From Alistipes sp. dk3624 (GTDB lineage: Bacteria > Bacteroidota > Bacteroidia > Bacteroidales > Rikenellaceae): DNA of 64,000 bases. A program made the translations under genes and the position numbers. Below the pieces are notes generated by a model. That model made no database searches and had not been told where the DNA came from. It worked only from the letters and a program-made list of their open reading frames with translations. Below, piece after piece: positions 18,059-26,948 of this stretch (its first letter is position 1; the number at the start of each line of letters is the position of its first letter). The stretch spans positions 310,001 through 374,000 of the forward strand of contig NZ_CP045651.1 of the NCBI RefSeq assembly GCF_009557455.1. The letters are read 5' to 3'.

Positions 18059-18871
18059 ATGAATTTTAAAGATAAAGTAGTAATTATTACCGGGGCGTCG
18101 TCCGGAATCGGATATGCGCTGGTTTATGAATTCGCTTCGCACGGCGCAAAAATCGCGCTCGGAGCGAGATCGGAAGGGAAGTTGGCCCGGATCGCCGAAG
18201 ATTTGGAGACGCGCGGAACGGAAGCCGTTTATGAGGCGACCGACGTGACCCGGGAAGCGGATTGCAGACGGCTGATCGAACGGACGGTCGAACGATTCGG
18301 CCGGATCGACATTTTGATCTGTAATGCGGGGATCTCGATGCGCGCGTTGTTCGACGACGTCGACCTGGATGTACTTCGTCAGTTGATGGACGTCAATTTT
18401 TGGGGAGCCGTTTACTGCACCAAATATGCCCTACCCTATCTGCAAGCCTCGAAGGGATCGATCGTCGGCGTATCGTCGGTGGCCGGTATCCACGGCCTGC
18501 CGGGACGCACGGGCTATTCGGCTTCGAAATACGCGATGACGGGATTTATGGAGACCATCCGTATTGAAAACCTGAAAAAAGGCGTGCACGTAATGATCGC
18601 GGCCCCCGGCTTCACGGCGTCGAATGTCCGCTTCTCGGCATTGACGGCCGACGGATCGGCTCAGGGCGAATCTCCGCGCGAGGAAGAGAAGATGATGAGC
18701 GCGGCCGAAGTCGCGCACCGGATCGTTCGGGGAATCAGCCGTCGCAAACGCACCCTGTTGATGGAATTCAACGGAAGGGCTACGATGTTGATTAAAAAAT
18801 TTGCGCCCGGATTGCTGGATAAGCTCTATTACAACCACATGGCCAAAGAGCCGGACTCTCCGTTCAAATGA
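18059..18871 (+). CDS. Short-chain dehydrogenase/reductase
   Basis: 270 residues, a classical SDR with TGASSGIG at 15-22, NAG at about 89-91, catalytic Ser in GVSSVAGIHG and the YSASK motif. The tail SRRKRTLLMEFNGRATMLIKKFAPGLLDK is basic and amphipathic and resembles the DltE/acetoin reductase-like membrane-associated SDRs. Substrate unknown. Single gene closed by a strong bidirectional terminator shared with uvrA. Confidence 0.85.
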   Translation: MNFKDKVVIITGASSGIGYALVYEFASHGAKIALGARSEGKLARIAEDLETRGTEAVYEATDVTREADCRRLIERTVERFGRIDILICNAGISMRALFDDVDLDVLRQLMDVNFWGAVYCTKYALPYLQASKGSIVGVSSVAGIHGLPGRTGYSASKYAMTGFMETIRIENLKKGVHVMIAAPGFTASNVRFSALTADGSAQGESPREEEKMMSAAEVAHRIVRGISRRKRTLLMEFNGRATMLIKKFAPGLLDKLYYNHMAKEPDSPFK

Positions 18872-18933
18872 CGGACGGTAGTTATCGACAGGTTGTAAAC
18901 ATTCTGTCGACCGATTTCGATAAAACTACAAAC

Positions 18934-18972
18934 AACAAAAGAGCGCTTATAAACATAAAGCGCTCTTTTGTT
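18934..18972. terminator. Bidirectional terminator between SDR and uvrA
   Basis: A perfect 15-bp inverted repeat (AACAAAAGAGCGCTT side, 18934-18948) with a 9-base loop ends in TTTTGTT on one strand and AAAACAA on the other. It stops both convergent genes. The remaining 18872-19055 shows nothing else. Confidence 0.85.
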
Positions 18973-19055
18973 TATAGTTTGTCAACTTGTTTTCAACAAT
19001 GAGAATAGGATCGCGGACAGCCGCGAATCGCATTGTCCGCAACAGCGACAGAAGG

Positions 19056-21881
19056 TTAACGTTTCAATAACGGTTTCAGGAATTGTCCCGTATAGCTTTT
19101 CTTAACGGAGGCGACCTGTTCCGGCGTTCCGGTTGCGATCAGGCGCCCGCCTCCGGAACCGCCCTCCTGGCCGATGTCGATCAGGTAGTCCGAGACCTTG
19201 ACCACATCCAGGTTATGTTCGATCACAATCACGGTGTTCCCTTTGTCTACCAGCTTGTTCAGTACGTCCAGCAATACGCGCACATCTTCGAAATGAAGCC
19301 CGGTAGTCGGCTCGTCCAGAATGTAGAGCGTCCGGCCGGTATCGCGTTTGGCCAGTTCGGTCGACAGCTTGATCCGCTGGCTTTCGCCGCCGGACAGCGT
19401 CGTACAGGGCTGGCCGAGCCGCAGGTATCCGAGGCCCACGTCCTGGATTGCTTTCAGTTTCATGTGAATCGACGGGATCGCTTCGAAAAATGCGGCCGCC
19501 TGGTTGATCGTCATGTTCAGCACGTCGTCGATGTTCTTCCCTTTATATTTTACTTCGAGCGTCTCGCGGTTGTAGCGGTGTCCGCCGCAGACGTTGCACT
19601 TGACGTAGACGTCGGGCAGAAAATTCATCTCGATCGTTTGTACGCCGGCTCCTCGGCAGGCTTCGCAACGGCCCCCTTTCACGTTGAACGAGAAACGTCC
19701 GGCTTTGAATCCGCGGATCTGGGCGTCGGGAGTCGATTCGAACAATTTGCGGATATCGCCGAAGACGTTCGAATAGGTCGCCGGATTGCTGCGCGGCGTC
19801 CGCCCGATCGGCGATTGGTCGACGACGATCAGTTTGTCGATGTGCTCAATACCCTCGATCCGGTCGTGTTCGAGCGGCTGTTCATAGGAGTTGTAGAGTT
19901 CACGGGCAATGGCATACCGCAGCGTGGCGTTTACCAGCGAGGATTTGCCGCTGCCGCTGACCCCCGTCACGCAGATCATCTCGCCGAGCGGAAAATCGAC
20001 GGTTATATTTTTCAGGTTATTTCCCCTCGCCCCGTGTACCACGATGTGTTTTCCATTCCCCGTGCGGCGTTTTTCGGGCAGTTCGATCCGCCGGCGGCCG
20101 GTCAGGTAATCGGCCGTGATTCCGCCGGACTCCATAACCTGTTGCAACGTTCCGGATACCACGACCTCTCCGCCGCGGACACCGGCTCGCGGCCCTACGT
20201 CCACGACCCAGTCGGCATTGCGGATCATGTCTTCGTCGTGTTCCACGACAATTACCGAATTCCCCGCGTCGCGCAATGCCTTCAGACTGTTGATCAGTTT
20301 GATATTGTCGCGCTGATGCAATCCGATGCTCGGTTCGTCGAGGATGTAAAGCACGTTGACCAGTTTCGACCCGATCTGAGTCGCCAGTCGGATCCGCTGG
20401 CTCTCCCCGCCGGACAGCGAACGCGAACTGCGGTTCAGCGACAGGTAGCCCAGTCCGACGTCCAGCAGAAAACGAAGTCGTTCGCGGATCTCTTTCAGGA
20501 TTTCGTGTGCGATCTGCTCCTGTTTTTTCGAAAGGCGTTTTTCGATGCCTTCCATCCAGAGGGCGAATTCCTCGATACTGAGCGCCGACAATTCGGCGAT
20601 GTTTTTTCCGTCGATTTTGAAATAGAGCGCTTCCTTGCGTAGCCGGCTGCCTCCGCAGACGCTGCATACGCGCCGGACGACGAATTGTTCCTTCCATTTG
20701 TCCCCTTTGCTGGACGCAGAATCGTCGCGCTGCTTCTCTATATAATCCGCTACGCCTTCCCACGAAACCATGTAATTGCCCGTACCGCCCAATTCGCGCG
20801 CATCGATTCGCAACGGTTCGCTGTCTCCGTACAACACGGCATTCAGCGCCTCCTCGTTCAGCGATTCGATCGGATCGTCGATCGTAAAGTCGTATTTCCG
20901 TCCCAGGGCTTCCAATTCGGCGAAAAGCAGGTTGTTGCGGTAGCGCCCCAACGGTTCGACCCCGCCGTCGCGGATCGATTTGCCGCCGTCGGGAACGATC
21001 CGCTCCATATCGAACACGGCCTCTTCGCCCAGCCCGTTGCAGTGCGGGCAGGCCCCTTGCGGCGAATTGAACGAAAAAGAGTGCGGAGCCGGCTCGTTGA
21101 ACGCGATTCCGCTGGTGGGGCACATCAGGTGCCGGCTGTAAAACCGGACGTTATCGTCGTCGTAATCGTACACCATCATCGTGCCCTTCCCTTGCTGCAT
21201 CGCCTCCTGCAAGCTTTTCAGCAAACGGCTGCGGACATCCGGTTTCACGACGAGCCGGTCGACGACCAGTTCAACGTAGTGGATCTTATAACGATCGAGT
21301 CGCAACCCCGCGAAAATTTCTCGGATTTCGCCGTCGACCCGGGCATACAGATAGCCTTTTTTAGCCAATCCTTCGAACAATTCCCGGTAATGTCCTTTGC
21401 GACCGCGCACCAGCGGAGTCAACAAGGCGATTTTCCGACCGTCGAAGTTCCGAAGGATCAGATTGCCGATCTGATCGTCGGTATGGTGTACCATCTTTTC
21501 GCCCGTTACCGGAGAATAGGCATCCGACGCGCGGGCGAACAGCAGCCGTAGGAAGTCGTTGATTTCGGTTACCGTTCCGACCGTCGAACGCGGATTTTTG
21601 TTCGTAGTCTTTTGCTCGATGGAGATCACGGGACTCAGCCCGGTGATCTTGTCCACATCGGGACGCTCCATCGTTCCGACGAACTGCCGCGCATAGGTCG
21701 ACAGCGTTTCCAGATAGCGGCGCTGTCCTTCGGCATAGATCGTATCGAAAGCCAGCGACGATTTCCCTGAGCCCGAAAGCCCCGTTATGACGGTCAGCGA
21801 ATCGCGGGGAATCTCCACATCCACGTTTTTCAGGTTGTGTACCCGCGCTCCGTATATTTTTATCGTATTGTTCTCAGACAT
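19056..21881 (-). CDS. uvrA: Excinuclease ABC subunit A
   Basis: 941 residues, the normal UvrA length. Two ABC ATPase modules: Walker [20 protein letters not shown] near residue 34 and [15 protein letters not shown] in the second half, two LSGGESQRI signatures, and [12 protein letters not shown] / [12 protein letters not shown] Walker B stretches. Zinc-finger cysteine pairs CPHCNG and CEACRG...CNVCGG are present. UvrA with UvrB finds bulky DNA damage in nucleotide excision repair. It starts 28 bases downstream of a lytic transglycosylase gene, probably on one transcript. Confidence 0.98.
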   Translation of the reverse strand: MSENNTIKIYGARVHNLKNVDVEIPRDSLTVITGLSGSGKSSLAFDTIYAEGQRRYLETLSTYARQFVGTMERPDVDKITGLSPVISIEQKTTNKNPRSTVGTVTEINDFLRLLFARASDAYSPVTGEKMVHHTDDQIGNLILRNFDGRKIALLTPLVRGRKGHYRELFEGLAKKGYLYARVDGEIREIFAGLRLDRYKIHYVELVVDRLVVKPDVRSRLLKSLQEAMQQGKGTMMVYDYDDDNVRFYSRHLMCPTSGIAFNEPAPHSFSFNSPQGACPHCNGLGEEAVFDMERIVPDGGKSIRDGGVEPLGRYRNNLLFAELEALGRKYDFTIDDPIESLNEEALNAVLYGDSEPLRIDARELGGTGNYMVSWEGVADYIEKQRDDSASSKGDKWKEQFVVRRVCSVCGGSRLRKEALYFKIDGKNIAELSALSIEEFALWMEGIEKRLSKKQEQIAHEILKEIRERLRFLLDVGLGYLSLNRSSRSLSGGESQRIRLATQIGSKLVNVLYILDEPSIGLHQRDNIKLINSLKALRDAGNSVIVVEHDEDMIRNADWVVDVGPRAGVRGGEVVVSGTLQQVMESGGITADYLTGRRRIELPEKRRTGNGKHIVVHGARGNNLKNITVDFPLGEMICVTGVSGSGKSSLVNATLRYAIARELYNSYEQPLEHDRIEGIEHIDKLIVVDQSPIGRTPRSNPATYSNVFGDIRKLFESTPDAQIRGFKAGRFSFNVKGGRCEACRGAGVQTIEMNFLPDVYVKCNVCGGHRYNRETLEVKYKGKNIDDVLNMTINQAAAFFEAIPSIHMKLKAIQDVGLGYLRLGQPCTTLSGGESQRIKLSTELAKRDTGRTLYILDEPTTGLHFEDVRVLLDVLNKLVDKGNTVIVIEHNLDVVKVSDYLIDIGQEGGSGGGRLIATGTPEQVASVKKSYTGQFLKPLLKR

Positions 21882-21909
21882 TGTATTTTCTTCACGCCCC
21901 GCGTCCGGA

Positions 21910-22812
21910 TTAATCGTCGGTACGGAATCCTCCGTTGGGCACCTTGATAACGAAACTGCGGCGCGCTTTATTATCGTAATCGTAATCGCGTATCCAGTGG
22001 TTCAGTTCCCGCAACATCTTGTAGGTCGTCCCGTTGCTGCGCGCTACGGCGGACCAGTCGATGGCCGCATTGTCCACGGTGACCTCGTGGTAATCGGTCA
22101 ACGGCTGATAATAGTCCTCCCGTGCGATCCGGTATCCGTAGGTTTCCGGGTCGGAAGCGATCAGTTTGAAAGCGAGTACCCGGAAAACATACCGCATGGT
22201 CTCGTCGGGCAGAAACAGGTCGTAATAGGAATTCACGCCCTGTTTTTCGAGACGCCTGGAGACGCCGGCTATCCCCGCGTTGAACGATGCCGCCGCCAGC
22301 GTCCAACTGCCGAGACGGGCTTTCGCATCCGCCAAATACTTGCAGGCGGCTTCGGTCGCCCGTTCGATATGGTAACGTTCGTCGACGCCGCCGGACATGA
22401 ACAGTCCGGCCGATTTGGCATAAGGAGGCATCAATTGCCACAGTCCGGCGGCCCCGGCTCCGGAACGGACATCCGGATCCAGTCCGCTTTCGGCCATGCA
22501 GAGGTATTTGAAATCGTCCGGGATACCGTATTTTTTCAGGATCGGTTCGATCACCGGAAAGTAGCGCGTCGTCGCCAGCAGCGTTTGCGTCGTCCGCGAG
22601 TGCAGGTACATCGTCGTCAGCACTTCGCGCAGCAGGCTCTCACGGGTATCGTAATTTCCGAGCGGCACCGGCTCGCCGGCAAAATTCAATTCGCGGGGAA
22701 GCGACGGAACGACGACCGGAGCGCACGGATCGGTCGTCGCAGGCATCAGCGGAGGTTGGGCGCAAGCCGCTACGGAAACCGTCAGCAGGAGCGTACAGAT
22801 AACGTATTTCAT
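21910..22812 (-). CDS. Lytic transglycosylase (SLT domain)
   Basis: 300 residues from the ATG at 22812 ([19 protein letters not shown], signal peptide or lipoprotein signal). The catalytic SLT motif is visible as [20 protein letters not shown] with Glu in AESG, then [13 protein letters not shown]. It cleaves peptidoglycan glycan strands in the periplasm. The C-terminal 80 residues carry a LysM-like region in the style of MltD ([14 protein letters not shown]). Upstream of uvrA on the same strand. Confidence 0.85.
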   Translation of the reverse strand: MKYVICTLLLTVSVAACAQPPLMPATTDPCAPVVVPSLPRELNFAGEPVPLGNYDTRESLLREVLTTMYLHSRTTQTLLATTRYFPVIEPILKKYGIPDDFKYLCMAESGLDPDVRSGAGAAGLWQLMPPYAKSAGLFMSGGVDERYHIERATEAACKYLADAKARLGSWTLAAASFNAGIAGVSRRLEKQGVNSYYDLFLPDETMRYVFRVLAFKLIASDPETYGYRIAREDYYQPLTDYHEVTVDNAAIDWSAVARSNGTTYKMLRELNHWIRDYDYDNKARRSFVIKVPNGGFRTDD

Positions 22813-22837
22813 AGGTGTTCGATTTCTGATTAACATA

Positions 22838-22845
22838 CAAAGATA
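22838..22845 (-). promoter_or_regulatory. -7 box for the transglycosylase-uvrA unit
   Basis: TATCTTTG on the minus strand, 26 bases upstream of the ATG; matches TAnnTTTG. No -33 TTTG seen at 19-21 bases. Confidence 0.5.
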
Positions 22846-22979
22846 CGAAAATATTCGCTACCGGAAGCCCCGGCGAAGCCGCGCAATCCCGATTTAACGG
22901 TAACGCCGGCAAGTTTATTGAGCTAAAAAAGATGATATGTGCCGGAAATAACTTATTTTTACGAAAAATAATTTCCATC

Positions 22980-23822
22980 ATGTTAGTAGCAGGTCATTAT
23001 TATACGCTCAAAGTCAATCGGATTTCGGACTACGGACTCTATCTCGCGGACGAAGACGGGAACGAAGTGCTGTTGCCGAATCGTTACGTATCCGTCGATT
23101 ACAAACCCGGGATTTCGCTGGAAGTTTTCATTTACCACGATTCGGAAGACCGGTTGGTGGCTACGACCGAACGCCCGCTGGCGACGGTCGGCCAGACGGC
23201 CTGCCTGAAAGTGGTCGATAAAACGGTTCACGGAGCATTTCTGGACTGGGGGCTCCCGGCCAAAGACCTGTTCCTGCCCAACCGGAATCAGTCGTCGCGC
23301 CTGGATATCGGGAAAAAGTATCCGGTCTACCTCTATACGGATAACATTACCGGACGCGTCGTTGCGACGACTTACCTGAAAGGATTTATCAACAACGTCG
23401 AGCTGACGGTATCCCCGCGCGAGGAAGTCGATATCCTGATAGCCACCGAGACTCCGATCGGATTCCGCGTCGTGATCAACGACCGGCATTGGGGTATGAT
23501 CTACCGCAACCAGATTTTCCAGCCCGTAGCGGTCGGCGATCGAATGAAAGCTTACATCGTTCGCATTACCGACGACAATCGGGTTGACCTCGCCTTGCAG
23601 GGCCAGGGGTACGACGAAGTTAAAAAATCGGCCGAGCGGCTGTTGGAGATCCTGCGTAAAAACGGAAATGCGCTGCCGGTGAATGACGACAGTAAACCCG
23701 AAAAGATCCGGCAACTTACTCAGATGAGCAAAAAAACGTTCAAGCGCAGCGCCGGTTACCTGATGAAACAGGGGAAGATCGCCATGGACGGACAACAGAT
23801 CCGTCTGACCGAATCCGACTGA
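22980..23822 (+). CDS. S1-domain RNA-binding protein (CvfB/YitL-like)
   Basis: 280 residues from the ATG at 22980 (MLVAGHYYTLKVNRI); an upstream in-frame ATG at 22932 would add 16 residues and fits the family less well. Successive OB/S1-like domains (GHYYTLKVNRISDYGLYLAD, VDKTVHGAFLDWGLPAKDLF, DRMKAYIVRITDDNRVDLAL) and a C-terminal winged helix (MSKKTFKRSAGYLMKQGKI) match the CvfB architecture. The family binds RNA and influences virulence factor expression in Staphylococcus; the role here is unknown. A hairpin at 24140 may end the transcript. Confidence 0.85.
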   Translation: MLVAGHYYTLKVNRISDYGLYLADEDGNEVLLPNRYVSVDYKPGISLEVFIYHDSEDRLVATTERPLATVGQTACLKVVDKTVHGAFLDWGLPAKDLFLPNRNQSSRLDIGKKYPVYLYTDNITGRVVATTYLKGFINNVELTVSPREEVDILIATETPIGFRVVINDRHWGMIYRNQIFQPVAVGDRMKAYIVRITDDNRVDLALQGQGYDEVKKSAERLLEILRKNGNALPVNDDSKPEKIRQLTQMSKKTFKRSAGYLMKQGKIAMDGQQIRLTESD

Positions 23823-23847
23823 CGGGCGGGTTTACAATAAATCTATT

Positions 23848-24120
23848 TTAAAAATCGTTAATTATAACGGTATTTTTAGTCCATTTGGATAATTCGGAAT
23901 TGTCGGAGGCATGACAAATGAACTGGGTCTCGATGCTGTTGCACGCCTTGTTGAATTTGCACACCATAACAGGCTTTTTTCCGTCGTTTCCGGGATTCGG
24001 CTTAGACTGCAGCAGTACGTTGTACTTCAGCGTGCGATCGTCATCCCGGACTATAACGGCGCTCGCCATGTCATTACCGGACGGCAAATGATAAATTTCC
24101 AAAATGACATATCTTTCCAT
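23848..24120 (-). CDS. Small hypothetical protein
   Basis: 90 residues, no recognised family. The composition (MERYVILEIYHLPSG...IINDF) looks protein-like, with beta-strand-like stretches and two cysteines. The opposite strand carries an equally long but less convincing frame. It lies just outside the putative left end of the mobile element, and the structured region 24176-24443 would be its leader if transcription comes from the right. Confidence 0.4.
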   Translation of the reverse strand: MERYVILEIYHLPSGNDMASAVIVRDDDRTLKYNVLLQSKPNPGNDGKKPVMVCKFNKACNSIETQFICHASDNSELSKWTKNTVIINDF

Positions 24121-24139
24121 AACCGCAAAACCGATTTAC

Positions 24140-24162
24140 AACCGGCGCCCCTCCGGTTTTTT
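24140..24162 (+). terminator. Terminator-like hairpin downstream of the S1 gene
   Basis: AACCGG (24140-24145) pairs with CCGGTT (24153-24158) around a 7-base loop and runs into six T (24157-24162) on the plus strand. Short stem, so moderate support. Confidence 0.55.
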
Positions 24163-24175
24163 GCAACAAAAGAAA

Positions 24176-24443
24176 AGCGTGGGCCTGTAGACTTATTCAA
24201 GCTGATAAGGTTCTGGCAAACCTGCGAATGTTAAATAAGCAACAGCCCACGCTATACTTAACAGTATAGGACGTGAGAGAATTTTGCTTATTCTCCATTC
24301 TTTTGAATTTACCAGATTCTATCAACGAGAATAAAGCCTAACACTTTCCGTGTTCAAACAAGCTCGTCGCCCGAAAGCAACGAGACAAAATTAACATTTT
24401 TTTCAAACACTCCGTGCAAAATTCCTTTTTTTGGGCTGTTGCT
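24176..24443 (-). ncRNA. Unidentified structured region, candidate regulatory RNA
   Basis: No protein frame. Nested inverted repeats: a long hairpin at 24176-24252 (GCGTGGGC outer, CTTATT/AATAAG middle, AGGTT/AACCT inner), hairpins CTATAC/GTATAG (24252-24269), GAGAAT/ATTCTC (24277-24295), AACAC/GTGTT and CTCGTCGC/GCAACGAG with a CGAAA-type loop. The segment AGCAACAGCCCA (24238-24249) can pair either within the long hairpin or with TGGGCTGTTGCT at 24432-24443, a perfect 12-bp repeat. On the minus strand the long hairpin is followed by TTTTCTTTT, like a terminator. Alternatives are a 6S-like RNA or leftover ends of an insertion sequence. The strand is a guess. Confidence 0.4.
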
Positions 24444-24459
24444 ATAATAAACACATAGC
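24442..24459 (+). repeat. Candidate left attachment site
   Basis: CTATAATAAA-CAC-ATAGC. The 10-bp core is repeated at 30496, followed there by A-ATAGC. AT-rich, so chance is possible. Confidence 0.35.
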
Positions 24460-24713
24460 GAAAAAGTAAATTTGGGTAAAACGTAGCGAATTAGCTGATA
24501 CAGCGTTCGTTACGCTTTGTTTTTCTATGGGACAGAGCCAACGAAATACCACCTCGAAGCCAAACAGCGCAGAAGTTCAGTTACCACCTCATTACCCCCG
24601 TAACGGGTGTGAATTTCTTGCTAAATGGTTCTGTTTCTGCGATTTGCGTAATTTTGCATAGCAGTCGGTAACTCACTAATAACTAATTTTGTAACCAAAA
24701 AAAGGAGTGAGTT

Positions 24714-25946
24714 ATGCGTAGTACATTCAAGGTATTATTTTACGTGAAGAAAGGCAGCGAGAAGCCGAACGGCAACCTGCCTTTAATGTGCCGTATCACG
24801 GTGGACGGCGAGATTAAACAGTTCAGTTGCAAGATGGACGTTCCCCCACGGCTGTGGGACGTGAAGAACAACCGTGCTTCGGGCAAGAGCGTCGAAGCGC
24901 AGAGAATCAACCTTGCGGTAGATAAAATCCGTGTGGAAGTAAACCGCCGCTATCAAGAGTTAATGCAGACGGACGGTTATGTTACCGCCGCCAAACTCAA
25001 AGACGCCTATCTCGGTATCGGCGTCAAGCAGGAAACTTTGCTGAAGCTGTTCGAGCAGCACAACGCCGAGTTCGAGAAGAAAGTCGGGCACAGCAGGGCG
25101 CAGGGTACATTTACCCGTTATCGGACGGTCTGCAACCATATTCGGGAGTTCCTGCCCCATACCTACAAGCGTGAGGATATTCCATTAAAGGAACTCAACC
25201 TCACGTTCATCAACGACTTCGAGTATTTTCTGCGCACGGAGAAGAAATGCCGCACCAATACCGTGTGGGGCTACATGATTGTGTTGAAACACATCGTTTC
25301 CATAGCGAGGAACGACGGGCGTTTGCCCTTTAATCCCTTTGCGGGATATATCAACTCTCCCGAAAGCGTGGACAGGGGCTACCTCACCCAAACGGAGATA
25401 CAGACGCTCATGAACGCACCGATGAAGAACGCCACCCACGAGCTTGTACGGGACTTGTTCGTCTTTTCTGTTTTCACGGGTTTGGCGTATTCGGACGTGA
25501 AGAACCTCACCGCCGACCGCCTGCAAACATTCTTCGACGGCAACCTGTGGATAATCACCCGAAGAAAGAAGACCAACACCGAATCGAACATCCGCCTTTT
25601 GGACGTTCCCAAGCGTATCATCGAGAAGTACAAGGGGCTGGCAAGGGACGGTCATGTTTTCCCCGTTCCGAACAACGGCAGTTGTAACAAGATACTCAAA
25701 GATATAGGCAGACAATGCGGCTTCAAGGTACGCTTGACCTACCATGTCGCACGCCACACGAACGCCACGACCGTACTTCTGTCGCACGGCGTACCCATCG
25801 AAACGGTGAGCCGCCTTTTGGGGCACACGAACATAAAGACCACCCAAATTTACGCCAAAATCACCGCCCAGAAGATAAGCCAAGACATGGAAACCTTGTC
25901 GCACAAGTTGGAAGATATGGAGAAGAATATCTGCCGAGCCATCTAA
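24714..25946 (+). CDS. Tyrosine recombinase/integrase of the mobilizable element
   Basis: 410 residues with the Bacteroidetes integrase layout: an N-terminal arm-binding domain (about 1-100), a SAM-like core-binding domain (about 105-205) and a catalytic domain. Catalytic residues seen are His344-x-x-Arg347 (HVARHTNA), His371 (LLGHTN) and nucleophile Tyr380. The first Arg position falls in FTGLAYSDVKNL, where this group often lacks the canonical Arg. It integrates and excises the element. The upstream AAAGGAGTGAGTT gives a clear ribosome binding site, unlike the chromosomal genes. Next to the left end, as usual for such elements. Confidence 0.93.
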   Translation: MRSTFKVLFYVKKGSEKPNGNLPLMCRITVDGEIKQFSCKMDVPPRLWDVKNNRASGKSVEAQRINLAVDKIRVEVNRRYQELMQTDGYVTAAKLKDAYLGIGVKQETLLKLFEQHNAEFEKKVGHSRAQGTFTRYRTVCNHIREFLPHTYKREDIPLKELNLTFINDFEYFLRTEKKCRTNTVWGYMIVLKHIVSIARNDGRLPFNPFAGYINSPESVDRGYLTQTEIQTLMNAPMKNATHELVRDLFVFSVFTGLAYSDVKNLTADRLQTFFDGNLWIITRRKKTNTESNIRLLDVPKRIIEKYKGLARDGHVFPVPNNGSCNKILKDIGRQCGFKVRLTYHVARHTNATTVLLSHGVPIETVSRLLGHTNIKTTQIYAKITAQKISQDMETLSHKLEDMEKNICRAI

Positions 25947-25963
25947 TTAAGAACAGAATACCG

Positions 25964-26356
25964 ATGAAAGAAGAAAGGAACATTATCACGATGGACGGGC
26001 AGGGCAATATCTCCCTGCCGAGCGATATAGGCGCAACCGCCATGACCGAGCGGGAAATCTGCGAACTGTTCGGGGTTATCGCCCCGACGGTTAGGGCAGG
26101 GATAAAGGCACTCTGCAAAAGCGGAGTTTTATCTATATATGACATAAAGCACATTATCCGCCTATCGGACAAATACAGCGCGGAGGTTTACAACCTCGAA
26201 ACGATAGCCGCCCTCGCTTTCCGTGTCGAATCGTTCGGGGCGGCGAAAGTCCGCAGGGCATTATTAGAGAGGATTATACACGGGCGAAAAGAGAAAACGA
26301 CGGTATTCGTGTCGGTTGTTTCGGACGGCAAGCCCAACAGCCGTTGGAAAGCATGA
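25964..26356 (+). CDS. Small HTH protein of the mobilizable element
   Basis: 130 residues from the ATG at 25964, 17 bases after the integrase stop. A helix-turn-helix is visible at about residues 27-50 (MTEREICELFGVIAPTVRAG), followed by a second helical half ending in KVRRALLERIIHGRK. No family name recognised. Its position between integrase and relaxase suggests a regulator or excision/mobilization accessory factor. The 8-bp repeat array begins 6 bases after its stop and could be its binding site; this is a guess. Confidence 0.75.
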   Translation: MKEERNIITMDGQGNISLPSDIGATAMTEREICELFGVIAPTVRAGIKALCKSGVLSIYDIKHIIRLSDKYSAEVYNLETIAALAFRVESFGAAKVRRALLERIIHGRKEKTTVFVSVVSDGKPNSRWKA

Positions 26357-26362
26357 TGATAT

Positions 26363-26418
26363 ACCAACATACCAACATGCAAACGTACCAGCATACCAGC
26401 ATGCAAACATGCAAACCT
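26363..26418 (+). repeat. Array of seven 8-bp tandem units
   Basis: Seven contiguous octamers in the order A A B A A B B: ACCAACAT twice, GCAAACGT, ACCAGCAT twice, GCAAACAT, GCAAACCT. The first six can also be read as two 24-bp repeats differing at three positions. It lies 6 bases past the HTH gene and upstream of the oriT-like region. Function unknown; iteron-like protein binding is one option. Confidence 0.85.
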
Positions 26419-26504
26419 ATCACTATGGTGATATATATTGCAGGGTCTATTTCTCTTTTCAGAGGAAAGCGGAGCAATCGTTTTCGTTTACAAAGGCAAA
26501 GCAA

Positions 26505-26622
26505 GCACGGGGCTTTACGTCGGCTAAAAGGTCAGGCGGCTGCGCCGTTTCCCAATAAATCTTCCTCTCGCTTCGCTGCGAGCGTATTTATCGGGAAAAC
26601 CTTGTATCCGACCGCCCCGTGC
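26505..26622. repeat. Large imperfect palindrome, part of an oriT-like region
   Basis: GCACGGGGC (26505-26513) and GCCCCGTGC (26614-26622) form the outer arms, GTCGG/CCGAC the next. Inside, 26548-26598 is a strong hairpin: TTTCCC-ATAAAT pairs with ATTTAT-GGGAAA and a central CTCGC/GCGAG stem. No protein frame fits. Together with the palindrome at 26788 this fills the gap before the relaxase. Confidence 0.6.
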
Positions 26623-26787
26623 AAAAGAGCCTTTGAAAACGGAAACGACCGCCCCGCCACCCACCGACCGAAAGGAAAAAAATAAGGTGGGGTTACGGGC
26701 AAGCAGGCGGCAGGGACAGCCATAGCCGAAAGGCAGACGGGCAGGCAGACGGCACGCCGCAGGGTATTTACGGAGAAAATACCGTAG

Positions 26788-26845
26788 CTTATTAGGGAAT
26801 TTTCCGAGCCGCAATACTACGTATCGCTGAAAATTCCCCAATAAG
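26788..26845. repeat. 17-bp inverted repeat upstream of the relaxase, candidate oriT
   Basis: CTTATTAGGGAATTTTC (26788-26804) and GAAAATTCCCCAATAAG (26829-26845) match at 16 of 17 positions around a 24-base loop. It is followed by GGGG/CCCC hairpins (26849-26881). MobV relaxases nick at an inverted repeat just upstream of their own gene, which fits the position, but no nick site can be read. Confidence 0.5.
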
Positions 26846-26948
26846 GCAAGGGGTAAGCCCCTCTGCACACCCCATCGGGGACGGCATTTGCCGCCCCGAA
26901 GATACGAAAAATCATTGTTTCACAAGTCAAGGAAGAAAGGAAAAATAT

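Noticed and set aside
24176-24443. CRISPR array or tracrRNA
   Set aside because: There are no regularly spaced direct repeats and no cas genes in the window; the repeats here are inverted.
24640-24660. GTAATTTTGC as a CTnDOT-type core attachment site (GTAnnTTTGC)
   Set aside because: No matching copy was found at the right border (the nearest, GTTATATTTGC at 30351, does not fit), and the sequence also reads as a -7 box of the integrase.
26316-26504. Short frames over the 8-bp repeats that would encode Cys/Val/Tyr/Trp-rich or Gln/Thr-rich peptides
   Set aside because: They arise from the octamer array itself; the composition reflects the repeat and there is no ribosome binding site.
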